Assembly (NCBI RefSeq): GCF_002269385.1
Contig: NZ_CP022957.1
Coordinates: 1,359,001 to 1,423,000, forward strand
Direction: 5' to 3'
DNA length: 64,000 bases
Source: Maribacter cobaltidurans
GTDB lineage: Bacteria > Bacteroidota > Bacteroidia > Flavobacteriales > Flavobacteriaceae
How positions within the stretch are numbered: position 1 is the first letter of the stretch; every line of letters starts with the position of its first letter. Below are positions 43,660 through 52,931 of this stretch, in pieces. The position numbers and the translations under genes were made by a program. The notes under the pieces are model-generated. The model was given only the letters and a program-made list of their open reading frames with translations. It was not told where the DNA came from and made no database searches.

Positions 43660-44631
43660 TTGAATATTAGAAAATCCAATACAATTTTTGGGTACTATTG
43701 TTTTATTTATGCCCTAAGCTTATTCATTTTGTCTTCTTGTACAGAAGTTGAAAGCGATATTCTTCAGATCCAAGATGAAATATTAAAAGACAGCATTTTT
43801 GAAGTAGCTGAAGTAGATTCATTATTAGTGGGAGAATGGATCAACATCTCAACACCGTCTGGTATTAGAATAGAAAAGGATGGTACCCTAAGATACTTGA
43901 AGATTGATCAAATTAATGGGGAAACAGAAATTGATAAGAGGTTTACTGATAAAATAATGGCAAAAAATGGAAGTTTCTCCCATGTTGAAAACACCAATTG
44001 CTTTAAGAATATTTTTAATGATTCTATTTATTCAATTAGCAACGATACTTTAAGTATACCACTAGATAACGGATTGAACGGAGGTTTAAGGAGTTTTGTT
44101 CGAAACGATTCAATTGTTTTGAAAATGAAAAAACGGCCCCAATCATTTATGAAAGCATCTATTAAAATTAATAATCATATTGGTGAGACTGATGTGGATT
44201 TTGATGCCTCAGATCAATACGAGAATATTAATGGATATTTTGTAAACAAATCAACCATATTCATTAGTGCAAATGATAACCTATCATATAATTGTAGGTT
44301 AAGCAACTCTGAATACAGTGAGGTTAACTTTATAATTGATCAACAGATTGATTCTTTGGGGACCTATCCAATAAATTGGGCATATTTAAGAGTATCCTTC
44401 TATGATGCTGAGTTTGGTAACGCCTATTATTTATCGTACGATGCGGACAATTTTATTGCCGGCAATGTTACAATAACAAAGATTGAATACTTTGAAAACC
44501 AGATGTTGCTTGAAGGCAACTTCGAGCTTAATTTTGAATCTACATTTCAAGAAGTTACTTATCCTAAAAAGCTCAATAATGGTAGTTTTAAGATTTATAT
44601 CCGAAACTACATGCCTGATGACTCCCCCTGA
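43660..44631 (+). CDS. orphan lipoprotein
   Basis: This 323-residue frame starts at TTG 43660, since no ATG is near the N-terminus. The sequence MNIRKSNTIFGYYCFIYALSLFILSSC gives a lipoprotein signal with Cys27. The rest is rich in Asn, Asp, Ile and Ser with alternating beta-type segments. No known family is recognised. The DNA appears more AT-rich than its neighbours by eye, which could mean a recent acquisition. It converges on the ACT-regulator gene, 23 nt apart. Confidence 0.65.
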   Translation: MNIRKSNTIFGYYCFIYALSLFILSSCTEVESDILQIQDEILKDSIFEVAEVDSLLVGEWINISTPSGIRIEKDGTLRYLKIDQINGETEIDKRFTDKIMAKNGSFSHVENTNCFKNIFNDSIYSISNDTLSIPLDNGLNGGLRSFVRNDSIVLKMKKRPQSFMKASIKINNHIGETDVDFDASDQYENINGYFVNKSTIFISANDNLSYNCRLSNSEYSEVNFIIDQQIDSLGTYPINWAYLRVSFYDAEFGNAYYLSYDADNFIAGNVTITKIEYFENQMLLEGNFELNFESTFQEVTYPKKLNNGSFKIYIRNYMPDDSP

Positions 44632-44654
44632 AATTTAGAGAATTTCGTTATTAA

Positions 44655-45314
44655 TTAAAGAGTCTTTAAATCCTTTATAGTCTTGAAAGCTATATCTACC
44701 TGTTCATCATTTACTAGTATGGTAAATTCATTGGTTGTGGAAATGACCTCATAGAGAATAATTCCCTCCCAGGCCAACCGTTGGAAAATAAAATAGTAGA
44801 TACCGGGTACCGAAACATTCTCAGCGGGTAACTTTACTGTGATAGAGGAAAGATTATCTGCCTTCTGGGTACACTTTTCATCCTTGAACAACTTTTGGAC
44901 CGTATCATCCATGATACTACTGATTACTATATTTATCTCGTTCACACCCCTACTGGAGGTATAAAAAACATCCTGATTCTCATTGATTTCCTCAAGTAAC
45001 TTGGCTTGATGTACCAAAATTTTATCCGAAGCTAAAAAAGTATAATCCGTAAGGGAAGACCTAACGGTAATTTCTCCGATATTCTTCAAAACTTTAAGGA
45101 TTTTGTGCGTAGCCCGAAACTCGAGATCATCGGATAATCGTTTCAATGCCATAACAATGGCACCATTTCGTATGTCCTTCCCGAGTTCCGCTTCAATTTC
45201 GGGTTTAACAATTCTGGAAAGCGACGTAAGGTTGATAATTCCTTGGGCCAAGGCACTTTGCAAAAAGGGCTTCTTCTTAATGTAGTGCTCTACAACGGAT
45301 GATATTGTTTTCAT
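44655..45314 (-). CDS. winged-helix/ACT-domain predicted regulator of amino acid metabolism
   Basis: This 219-residue cytoplasmic protein has an N-terminal region (about 1-90; VVEHYIKKKPFLQSALAQGIINLTSLSRIVKPEIEAELG) that looks like a winged-helix DNA-binding unit of the COG2150 type. Residues about 100-219 form ACT-like modules (NEINIVISSIMDDTVQKLF and VPGIYYFIFQRLAWEGIILYEVISTTNEFTILVNDE). Such proteins are often labelled aspartate kinase, but no kinase domain is present. A strong promoter overlapped by a 17-bp palindrome suggests autoregulation with an amino acid ligand. Confidence 0.78.
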   Translation of the reverse strand: MKTISSVVEHYIKKKPFLQSALAQGIINLTSLSRIVKPEIEAELGKDIRNGAIVMALKRLSDDLEFRATHKILKVLKNIGEITVRSSLTDYTFLASDKILVHQAKLLEEINENQDVFYTSSRGVNEINIVISSIMDDTVQKLFKDEKCTQKADNLSSITVKLPAENVSVPGIYYFIFQRLAWEGIILYEVISTTNEFTILVNDEQVDIAFKTIKDLKTL

Positions 45315-45331
45315 AGGTCTTGATTGATATG

Positions 45332-45364
45332 CAAATATAACAACTTGTTATAAATAAAACAAAA
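45332..45364 (-). promoter_or_regulatory. full -33/-7 promoter with overlapping 17-bp palindrome, ACT-regulator gene
   Basis: On the minus strand, TTTTG (-33, complement of 45360-45364) is followed after a 20-nt spacer by TATATTTG (-7, complement of 45332-45339), an exact phylum-type promoter. The perfect palindrome TATAACAA-C-TTGTTATA (45336-45352) covers the -7 box and the spacer, as a repressor operator would. Confidence 0.7.
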
Positions 45365-45401
45365 TGTTTTTAAATATTATTCTACAGATTTAATAGGATA
45401 C

Positions 45402-45761
45402 TCAAAAATGGTAAAAGGCATCCTCCAAATGCTCTATTTCCAAATTTCCACCTACTTTTAATATGGTAATAATATCGAAACGTATATCCACATCCAACCC
45501 TGACGAAGTAACGTATTGGTCGGCAGTCATAACCAACAGCTTTATTTTTTTTGGCGTTATTGTCTCCGCAATATTTTCAATGAATCTTGAACTCCTAGAA
45601 CGTACTTCAACAATAGCAAGAACACCGTCCTTTTTTGCTACGATATCGATTTCGCCCTTTTGATATCTGTAATTTTGATAACAGATTTCGTATCCTTTTT
45701 TAAGAAGATAATTTTTGGCTATTTCCTCGCCTTCCTTTCCAAATTCATTATGCCTTCCCAT
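45402..45761 (-). CDS. YraN/UPF0102 family nuclease-fold protein
   Basis: This is a 119-residue cytoplasmic protein. GRHNEFGKEGEEIAKNYLLKKGYEI at the start and GEIDIVAKKDGVLAIVEVRSRSS carry the restriction-nuclease-like Glu-x(n)-Asp and ExK-type residues of the YraN family. The cellular role is not defined. The 188-nt gap upstream (45762-45950), shared with the DUF1800 gene, shows no gene. Confidence 0.92.
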   Translation of the reverse strand: MGRHNEFGKEGEEIAKNYLLKKGYEICYQNYRYQKGEIDIVAKKDGVLAIVEVRSRSSRFIENIAETITPKKIKLLVMTADQYVTSSGLDVDIRFDIITILKVGGNLEIEHLEDAFYHF

Positions 45762-45950
45762 AATATTTTGTAAATAAGTGCATTTCGTCGAAAAAATACG
45801 CTTTTTAGCGTTTTTAAAAACAGAAGAGTTTAAATTCGGCTGTCGGTCAACGAAAATATACGGATAAATATACTATCCTAAATTTCGTTTCGTTAAATAG
45901 AAGCCCCAACTCTATAGAACGTAACATTACTAACGCCCTACAACAAGACT

Positions 45951-47444
45951 ATGGAATATTTCATTAATTGTAATACTTCTACGCTTGCTCCGTACACCGT
46001 ACCATTAGATCAGACAAGAGCTTTACACCTTTACAGAAGATTAGGATTCAGTGCTTCAGTTGATACTATAAACCAAGCTGTTGGCCAAAACGCCGGAACC
46101 TTGGTGGACAACTTAGTGGACCAAGCCCTAAATATGGCTCCAATGCCCGCACCTACCTGGGCAGATTGGAACAATTCCAATTACCCTGCTGATGATGATG
46201 CAAGAAGACAACTGGTCAACCAACAAAGGTCAGAATTTGCCCTAGGTTACACTAATGGACTATTGAACAATAACTTAAGGGATCGTTTAAGTTTTTTCTG
46301 GAGTAACCATTTTGTAACAGAGTTGGATGTTTATGAATGTAACTCCTTCCTGTACCATTATATTAATTGTCTACAACGAAATTCAATTGGCAACTTCCGT
46401 ACCTTTGTAAGTGAAATAGGTCTTACGAGTGCCATGCTCTATTATTTGGATGGTGTCTATAACAACGGGAACAATCCTAACGAAAATTATGCCCGTGAAC
46501 TCTATGAGCTTTTTACCCTTGGTGAAGGAAATGGATATACGGAACAGGATATTATAGAAACAGCCAGGGCTTTAAGCGGTTATGTTGAACGAGGAGAGGA
46601 AGGGTGTACCCAAGTTACCTTTGATGCTACAAAACATGATACCGGCACCAAAACCATTTTAGGACAAACAGGTGCGTGGGGCTATGGTGATGTCATCAAT
46701 ATTCTGTTTCAGCAAAGGCCAAACGAAATTGCAGAATTCATCTGCCGTAAACTCTACGAATTTTTTGTACATCCAGATTCCCAGGACGATGCAAACAACG
46801 CCCAAGTCATTATTAATGGAATGGCATCGACCTTTATTTCCAGCAATTTTGAACTGGCCCCTGTGTTAAGGCAACTTTTTAAGAGCCAGCACTTTTTTGA
46901 CGATGAGGCTATTGGCGTAATCATTAAAAGTCCGTTCGATTTCTACCTGAACACCCTTAAAGAAACAAGTTTTGCCTACGATGATTCCGTCCTGAGTTCC
47001 ATGTTAAATTATAGTGGACTTTTAGGACAAGAACTGTTCGACCCTTTTGATGTTGCAGGCTGGCAAAGGGATAGAAGTTGGATCAACACCAATTTTATCA
47101 TAGGTAGATGGCTCACCATTGAAAGTTTGCTAGAGGCATTTTACCAACAAGACAATGAACAATTCAGGTCGTTAGGCCTATCCATAACAGGAACTACGGG
47201 TTTGACCAGTGCCAACCCAGATAACGTAGCTAGACTCATAATAGATTTTATCCTCCCCAAGGGATTACTAGATGAAGGAGAATATGCCAAAGCATTCGCC
47301 ATTTTCAGAAGTGATGTGGAGGATGTATACTACGAAGGTGGTAACCAAGAGTCTTGGACCTTGGCCACCTGGCCACAAGCCCCATATCAAGTGTATCTAT
47401 TGATGCAATACCTAGCTAGACAACCTGAATATCAATTAAAATAA
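45951..47444 (+). CDS. DUF1800 family protein
   Basis: This 497-residue protein contains the DUF1800 hallmarks: ALHLYRRLGFSAS near the start, FFWSNHFVTELD, NENYARELYELFTLG, YTEQDIIETARALSGY and KSPFDFYLNTLKE. No clear signal peptide is visible, although DUF1800 proteins usually act with exported DUF1501 partners. The DUF1501 gene follows 13 nt later. Function is unknown; the pair is common in Bacteroidota and Planctomycetota. Confidence 0.92.
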   Translation: MEYFINCNTSTLAPYTVPLDQTRALHLYRRLGFSASVDTINQAVGQNAGTLVDNLVDQALNMAPMPAPTWADWNNSNYPADDDARRQLVNQQRSEFALGYTNGLLNNNLRDRLSFFWSNHFVTELDVYECNSFLYHYINCLQRNSIGNFRTFVSEIGLTSAMLYYLDGVYNNGNNPNENYARELYELFTLGEGNGYTEQDIIETARALSGYVERGEEGCTQVTFDATKHDTGTKTILGQTGAWGYGDVINILFQQRPNEIAEFICRKLYEFFVHPDSQDDANNAQVIINGMASTFISSNFELAPVLRQLFKSQHFFDDEAIGVIIKSPFDFYLNTLKETSFAYDDSVLSSMLNYSGLLGQELFDPFDVAGWQRDRSWINTNFIIGRWLTIESLLEAFYQQDNEQFRSLGLSITGTTGLTSANPDNVARLIIDFILPKGLLDEGEYAKAFAIFRSDVEDVYYEGGNQESWTLATWPQAPYQVYLLMQYLARQPEYQLK

Positions 47445-47457
47445 CATACCTACTACT

Positions 47458-49158
47458 ATGTGCCATACACACCACTCACCCCATAAAGGACTAGAACACG
47501 ATGGTCATGACAATGAACATCAAATTTGGAGCCGTCGTTCCTTTCTCCAAGCTTTAGGAATCGCCGGTTCCGGTTCTATGTTATTGGGAGCCAATATGCT
47601 AACAGCTTCTTCTCCCTCTCCGTTGACCGCAGGAATTGCAGCTGCCGAAACGGACAACATCCTAATACTTATAAGACTTTCCGGAGGAAATGACGGGCTA
47701 AGCACCGTAATTCCAATTGAACAATATGACAGCTATGCCAATGCAAGGCCCAATATCTATATCCCGGAAAGTAAGGTATTAAAGCTTACGGATGAATTTG
47801 GTGTTCCATCTTATATGGGCGCTTTGGAGCCCATGTGGGGCAATGGCCAGTTTAAGGCCGTTCACGGTGTAGGATACGAGAACCAAAGCCTTTCCCATTT
47901 TACGGGATCGGACATCTATGCCAACACGGATTTGACCACAACCGGATTCAGTGGTCTTAATACAGGATGGATGGGAAGACATTTTGAAAACATTTATCCT
48001 GATTATTTAATCAATCCACCGGCTGCACCGGCTGCCATTCAGATTGGGCAGTTTGGTAATTTGGTGTTCCAGGGCGAAGAGACCAACTATGCTTTTGTCA
48101 CTTCTAACGTGGACCAACTTGAAGAAATTGCAGAATCTGGTGTAGTATATGGATTGGACGATGCCTTGTTCAATGGCTGTATGTATGGAGACCAATTGAA
48201 GTTTTTAAGAGGTGTCGCCAATACGACATACGAATATTCGGGCCTAATTCATGAGGCTTATGAACGAGGTCAAAACCAAGTAGAATATCAACAGAACGGT
48301 TTTGCGCGTCAAATGGCCTTATTGGCCAGATTGATCAAAGGTAATTTAGGTACCAAGGTCTACATGGTATCCATGGGTGGTTTTGATACGCATGGAAATC
48401 AACCATTGGCACATGAAAGATTAATGACCAATCTTTCCGTAGCAGTTAATAATTTCTATGAGGACTTAGGCTATACCCAGCAAGACGATAAAGTCTTAAG
48501 TATGACTTTTTCTGAATTTGGCCGTAGAATATTTGAGAACGGGTCTAATGGTACGGACCACGGTAAGGCTGCTCCTACCCTTTTCTTTGGTTCTGGGCTA
48601 AATGGTAGTGCCTTCGTAGGTGACCATCCAACCTTGGAAAATCCGGATGGACGTGGAAATTTGGAGTATACCATGGATTTTAGGGACCTGTATGCCACGG
48701 TTTTGGCAGAATGGTTATGTGTGGACATTCCCTTGGTGGAACAACATCTTTTGGACCACCCCTATAACCCGGTTAATTTAGGGTTCAACTGTAGTGGTAC
48801 TGATTTCCCGGATATCGTTTACAGCGATGGACCTGTAACACCACCTACTCCACCTGGCGAGGAAGGCACGGACCCTGTAAATCCGGATTTATTGAACGCC
48901 ATTGTTCATAAACCCTTTTATCCTACGGATAGTACACCCCATATTTACTTAGAAATGCCCTTCTCGGCACAGGTAGATATTCAGCTTTACAATATTCTTG
49001 GGCAACATGTAGGCACCGTCTTCAACGAAATGATGCTAGAAGGTTCCACCGAAATCAATATACGAGAGCGCGTGCCCAAGCACCTATCAACCGGTAAGTA
49101 CATATACAGAATAAGTGTACAGAACCAAAAAATGAGCAAATCGGTTATGGTAGCTTAA
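47458..49158 (+). CDS. DUF1501 protein with His-rich leader, Tat signal and type IX-like sorting domain
   Basis: This is a 566-residue protein. A His-rich leader (CHTHHSPHKGLEHDGHDNEH, about 2-21) precedes a twin-arginine signal (SRRSFLQALGIAGSGS, from about residue 25). The DUF1501 body (alkaline-phosphatase-like fold) has LIRLSGGNDGLSTVIP, VSMGGFDTHGNQ and FSEFGRRIFENGSNGTDHGKA. A Pro-rich linker (TPPTPPGEEGTDP) leads to a C-terminal beta-sandwich of about 80 residues (LYNILGQHVGTVF ... TGKYIYRISVQNQKMSKSVMVA), like a type A type IX sorting domain. It is paired with DUF1800. Confidence 0.9.
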   Translation: MCHTHHSPHKGLEHDGHDNEHQIWSRRSFLQALGIAGSGSMLLGANMLTASSPSPLTAGIAAAETDNILILIRLSGGNDGLSTVIPIEQYDSYANARPNIYIPESKVLKLTDEFGVPSYMGALEPMWGNGQFKAVHGVGYENQSLSHFTGSDIYANTDLTTTGFSGLNTGWMGRHFENIYPDYLINPPAAPAAIQIGQFGNLVFQGEETNYAFVTSNVDQLEEIAESGVVYGLDDALFNGCMYGDQLKFLRGVANTTYEYSGLIHEAYERGQNQVEYQQNGFARQMALLARLIKGNLGTKVYMVSMGGFDTHGNQPLAHERLMTNLSVAVNNFYEDLGYTQQDDKVLSMTFSEFGRRIFENGSNGTDHGKAAPTLFFGSGLNGSAFVGDHPTLENPDGRGNLEYTMDFRDLYATVLAEWLCVDIPLVEQHLLDHPYNPVNLGFNCSGTDFPDIVYSDGPVTPPTPPGEEGTDPVNPDLLNAIVHKPFYPTDSTPHIYLEMPFSAQVDIQLYNILGQHVGTVFNEMMLEGSTEINIRERVPKHLSTGKYIYRISVQNQKMSKSVMVA

Positions 49159-49182
49159 ACGATTTCCCCACTATGTAACTTG

Positions 49183-49218
49183 ACCTTCGGTCGTACTATG
49201 GTACACCGAGGGTTTTTG
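49183..49218 (+). terminator. Rho-independent terminator after the DUF1501 gene
   Basis: A 14-bp stem (with one mismatch and one G-U pair) and a 3-nt loop run from ACCTTCGGTCGTAC to GGTACACCGAGGGT, followed by TTTTTGTTTTT. It lies 24 nt after the stop codon and before the metG promoter. Confidence 0.8.
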
Positions 49219-49257
49219 TTTTTAATAAAAACGGCCCAACACAGCTTTAAAAATGGT

Positions 49258-49265
49258 TATTTTTG
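49258..49265 (+). promoter_or_regulatory. -7 promoter box of metG
   Basis: TATTTTTG matches TAnnTTTG and ends 18 nt before the metG ATG, the same spacing as in serS. No T-box or S-box fits in the 124-nt gap. Confidence 0.5.
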
Positions 49266-49283
49266 TCGTTTTAATTTATTTTG

Positions 49284-51359
49284 ATGTCGACAACTACAGC
49301 ACCTAAGAGATATACAATTACCGCTGCCCTGCCCTATACCAATGGACCCATTCATATTGGTCATTTGGCCGGGGTCTATGTACCTGCGGATATTTATGCC
49401 CGTTATTTACGCCTAACCGGAAAAGATGTTGCCTTTGTTTGCGGCAGCGACGAGCATGGTGTGGCCATTTCCATGAAGGCCAAGAAAGAAGGGGTTACAC
49501 CCAAGGATGTTATCGACAAGTATCACGCTATCATAAAACAGTCCTTTGCCGATTTTGGAATTACGTTTGACAATTATTCCAGGACCTCGGCACCTGTTCA
49601 TCATAAAACGGCATCGGATTTCTTTAAAAAATTGTATGAGCAAGGAGATTTCATTGAGGAGACAACAGCACAACTCTACGATGAGGAGGCGAAACAGTTC
49701 CTGGCAGACCGTTTTGTCATAGGTACCTGTCCTAAATGCGGTAACGAAGAAGCTTATGGGGATCAATGTGAAAATTGCGGATCTTCATTGAACGCAACCG
49801 ATTTGATCAATCCAAAATCGACCATAACGGGTTCTGTTCCTACTACAAAGGAAACCACCCATTGGTTTTTGCCCTTGGACCGTTATGAGGATTTTTTAAG
49901 GGATTGGATACTAAAAGGACACAAGGACGACTGGAAACCCAACGTCTATGGACAATGTAAATCTTGGATCGATGGTGGTCTGGAACCCCGTGCGGTTACT
50001 CGGGACCTGGACTGGGGTATCCCCGTACCGGTAAAAGGTGGAGAAGGCAAAGTTTTGTACGTCTGGTTTGATGCCCCTATCGGATATATTTCCTCAACAA
50101 AGGAATGGGCAGAACGCGAAAACAAGAACTGGGAGCACTATTGGAAGGATAAGGATACCAAATTGGTACATTTTATCGGAAAGGACAACATTGTGTTCCA
50201 CTGTATTATCTTTCCTTCCATCCTAAAAGCGCATGGAGGTTATATTCTACCCGAAAATGTTCCTGCCAATGAATTCCTGAATTTAGAAGGAAACAAGCTT
50301 TCCACATCCAAAAACTGGGCGGTTTGGCTGCACGAATATTTGGAGGATTTTCCCGATATGCAGGATGTGCTTAGGTACACATTGACCGCGAATGCCCCGG
50401 AAACCAAGGATAATGATTTTACCTGGAAAGATTTCCAGGCAAGGAACAACAACGAATTGGTTGCCATTTTTGGAAATTTCATTAACCGCGTAGTGGTATT
50501 GACCAACAAATACTATGATGGCGTCACCCCAAGTCCAAGTGATTTTACATCAGTGGATTCCGAGACTTTGGACGAACTGAAAAAATATCCCGAAATCATC
50601 TCCTGTTCCTTGGAACGCTACCGCTTTAGGGAGGCAGGCCAAGAGTTGATGAATCTTGCCCGTTTAGGCAATAAATATTTGGCCGATGAAGAACCTTGGA
50701 AAGTCATCAAGGAAGACGAAGAGCGTGTAAAAACGATTATGTTCGTCGCCCTGCAAATTGCTTCTGGATTAGCAGTTCTTAGTGAGCCCTTTTTACCTTT
50801 TACATCGGATAAGTTAAAAAGCATACTAGGGGTCCGGTCGAGCACAGTCGAGACCTCTTGGAATGAGGTATCTTCCAAAGATATCCTGTTACCACCCGGA
50901 CACAAAATAGGCCAATCGGAACTTTTGTTTCGAAAAATAGAAGACTCTGAAATACAAGCGCAACTGGACAAGCTGGAAGCCACTAAAAAAGCAAACCAAC
51001 AAGAAAACAAAGCACTTATGCCTCAAAAAGATACGATTACCTTTGACGATTTCTCCAAATTGGATATGCGAGTAGGCACCATCGTGGAAGCCGAAAAAAT
51101 GCCAAAAGCCAAAAAGCTATTGGTCCTAAAAGTGGACACGGGATTAGATGTTCGCACCATAGTTTCTGGTATTGCCGAAAGTTTTACCCCAGAGGAAATC
51201 GTTGGTAAGAAAGTGACCGTTCTGGTCAATCTAGCCCCTAGGGCCCTTCGCGGTGTGGAAAGCGAGGGCATGATTTTAATGACGGAAAACAAGGAAGGTA
51301 AATTAGTATTTGTAAATCCTGATGGAGGTGGCGTTGGGAATGGGGCAACGATAAGTTAA
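49284..51359 (+). CDS. metG: methionine--tRNA ligase
   Basis: This class I synthetase charges initiator and elongator tRNA-Met. HIGH is at 24-27 ([10 protein letters not shown]). The zinc knuckle is CPKC...CENC near 150-170. The KMSKS-type loop reads KLSTS at 338-342. The C-terminal 110 or so residues form an EMAPII-like tRNA-binding domain ([32 protein letters not shown]). The ATG at 49284 is used ([12 protein letters not shown]); a TTG is just upstream. At about residues 518-524 a short insertion RSSTVET is encoded by a palindromic DNA repeat. The protein has 691 residues. Confidence 0.96.
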   Translation: MSTTTAPKRYTITAALPYTNGPIHIGHLAGVYVPADIYARYLRLTGKDVAFVCGSDEHGVAISMKAKKEGVTPKDVIDKYHAIIKQSFADFGITFDNYSRTSAPVHHKTASDFFKKLYEQGDFIEETTAQLYDEEAKQFLADRFVIGTCPKCGNEEAYGDQCENCGSSLNATDLINPKSTITGSVPTTKETTHWFLPLDRYEDFLRDWILKGHKDDWKPNVYGQCKSWIDGGLEPRAVTRDLDWGIPVPVKGGEGKVLYVWFDAPIGYISSTKEWAERENKNWEHYWKDKDTKLVHFIGKDNIVFHCIIFPSILKAHGGYILPENVPANEFLNLEGNKLSTSKNWAVWLHEYLEDFPDMQDVLRYTLTANAPETKDNDFTWKDFQARNNNELVAIFGNFINRVVVLTNKYYDGVTPSPSDFTSVDSETLDELKKYPEIISCSLERYRFREAGQELMNLARLGNKYLADEEPWKVIKEDEERVKTIMFVALQIASGLAVLSEPFLPFTSDKLKSILGVRSSTVETSWNEVSSKDILLPPGHKIGQSELLFRKIEDSEIQAQLDKLEATKKANQQENKALMPQKDTITFDDFSKLDMRVGTIVEAEKMPKAKKLLVLKVDTGLDVRTIVSGIAESFTPEEIVGKKVTVLVNLAPRALRGVESEGMILMTENKEGKLVFVNPDGGGVGNGATIS
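50836..50855. repeat. intragenic palindromic repeat unit inside metG
   Basis: GGTCGAGCACAGTCGAGACC is an imperfect palindrome of the TCGA-GC-C-TCGA type, related to the units in the ligase and tex genes. It is read in frame as RSSTVET, in the linker region between the catalytic and tRNA-binding parts. Confidence 0.6.
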
Positions 51360-51366
51360 TATATCT

Positions 51367-52824
51367 ATGAAATTATTTACCATCAATATCTTACTCTTCC
51401 TTTTAAGTACTTTTATATATGGCCAAGAGCAAGTATTAAGCATAAAGGATGTTTTTAAAAACCGAATAATCAAGCCAGACGACGCTATCCCTCTAGTAGA
51501 CCGGGAGAATGGTAATATGGTTCTTTTAATTTTCGATGGCAAGAATATTCAATCCTATTGGTTAAATTCAGATTTTGAAATCATTAAAGCTATAAATGTT
51601 AAAGAGAGGGATAGAAAATATCCAGAAATAATGGGTTATGTTTTCGAAGGAAAGAATTATGATATACTCTTGGCCAATAAAAAAAGAACACGTTTTGCTG
51701 TAGCAAGCTTTGACTTTGATACAAGTGGAGTTGAATACAAAGAACTTGATACTGAATTGGGTAAGGAAAAGTTCCTTCAAACATCCAATTTTGAAAACAA
51801 CTTTTGCTTTCTTTCTATATCGCACAAAAGTTCTATTATCAATGCTTATAAATTTGACAACCAGCGAAAGAATTTTATAAAAATTCCTTTAGACCTATCG
51901 TCCTTCCAATCGATGGATTTCAGGGGAAACACTTCGTCCTTTTTTAAACTACTTACAGAAAATGTAGGCTTTTATGGTTTGGAAAAGAACGTGGATCTTG
52001 TAAAGTTCGAGACAGAGAACCCACATTCCGTAGAAATGGCTTCAACCCTTACTAAATATTTTGACTATGAAGATGGTACCGTTACGTTCACTTTTGATGA
52101 AAATTATGACTTTACACAAATACTAAACCTAAATCTAAAAGAATATACTTCTGAATTTAGGATAATCCCAAAACCATATTCAGAATCAAAAAATAAAAGG
52201 ACAAATAGCTTTATAAAAGGTGACACAATTGCTATGGTAGGTGTTATAAAGGACCAACTAAAGCTTCAATTTAAAAAAATAAATACTGGGGAGACCATTC
52301 GTGAATATACGTTCAATTCTGGAGAATCTGTTAGTTTCTCCAATACCGACATTATTCAAACAGGTGGCACTTTCAACAATAATAGGTCTTTAGACCGGAT
52401 TGATCAACTTATCAGAAAAGTTAGGAAAGATAATGTAGGTATTTCTCTTTACAGAAACAAAAATAGTAGCGAGCAAGTCGTTTCTTTTGGTGGAATACAA
52501 GAAAAAAATAATAGTGGTTTTGCGTATATGCCTATGGGGGGAATACCTGTTGCCACTATAGGTGCGGTTACAGTTTTCATAAACCCCGCTTATTTCGCAT
52601 ATGAAAACTATACTACAAAAGCTATTGAAATCAAGGCTTTGGCCGATGCTGATTTTAATCACATGGAAGGAGAAATACCAGAAAATCCATTTGAAAGAAT
52701 TAAAATCTTTGAAGAACAGAACAAAGTATCTCCTGCTGGCAAAACCATTTTTAGAATTGAAAAAAACTATTTTTTAGGCTACTATGATTATTGGGAACGT
52801 GAATATAAAATTCATAAATTTTAA
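51367..52824 (+). CDS. exported protein of unknown function
   Basis: This 485-residue protein has a Sec signal peptide (MKLFTINILLFLLSTFIYGQ, about 1-20). The body is rich in beta-type segments with many Asn, Lys, Asp and Phe residues, and no known family or catalytic motif is recognised. It may be a beta-propeller-like secreted protein (for example NGNMVLLIFDGKNIQSYWL early on), but this is a guess. It starts 7 nt after metG, so it may be transcribed with it. No type IX sorting domain is seen. Confidence 0.75.
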   Translation: MKLFTINILLFLLSTFIYGQEQVLSIKDVFKNRIIKPDDAIPLVDRENGNMVLLIFDGKNIQSYWLNSDFEIIKAINVKERDRKYPEIMGYVFEGKNYDILLANKKRTRFAVASFDFDTSGVEYKELDTELGKEKFLQTSNFENNFCFLSISHKSSIINAYKFDNQRKNFIKIPLDLSSFQSMDFRGNTSSFFKLLTENVGFYGLEKNVDLVKFETENPHSVEMASTLTKYFDYEDGTVTFTFDENYDFTQILNLNLKEYTSEFRIIPKPYSESKNKRTNSFIKGDTIAMVGVIKDQLKLQFKKINTGETIREYTFNSGESVSFSNTDIIQTGGTFNNNRSLDRIDQLIRKVRKDNVGISLYRNKNSSEQVVSFGGIQEKNNSGFAYMPMGGIPVATIGAVTVFINPAYFAYENYTTKAIEIKALADADFNHMEGEIPENPFERIKIFEEQNKVSPAGKTIFRIEKNYFLGYYDYWEREYKIHKF

Positions 52825-52931
52825 AAAACCCACTAAAAAGCTTAAAAAACATTTTTAAAAAAAGTCTCGATTACAATCCCGATAGAAACTCCATTCTGGC
52901 AGTTATTCGACAAGCCAATAATCGATTATCC

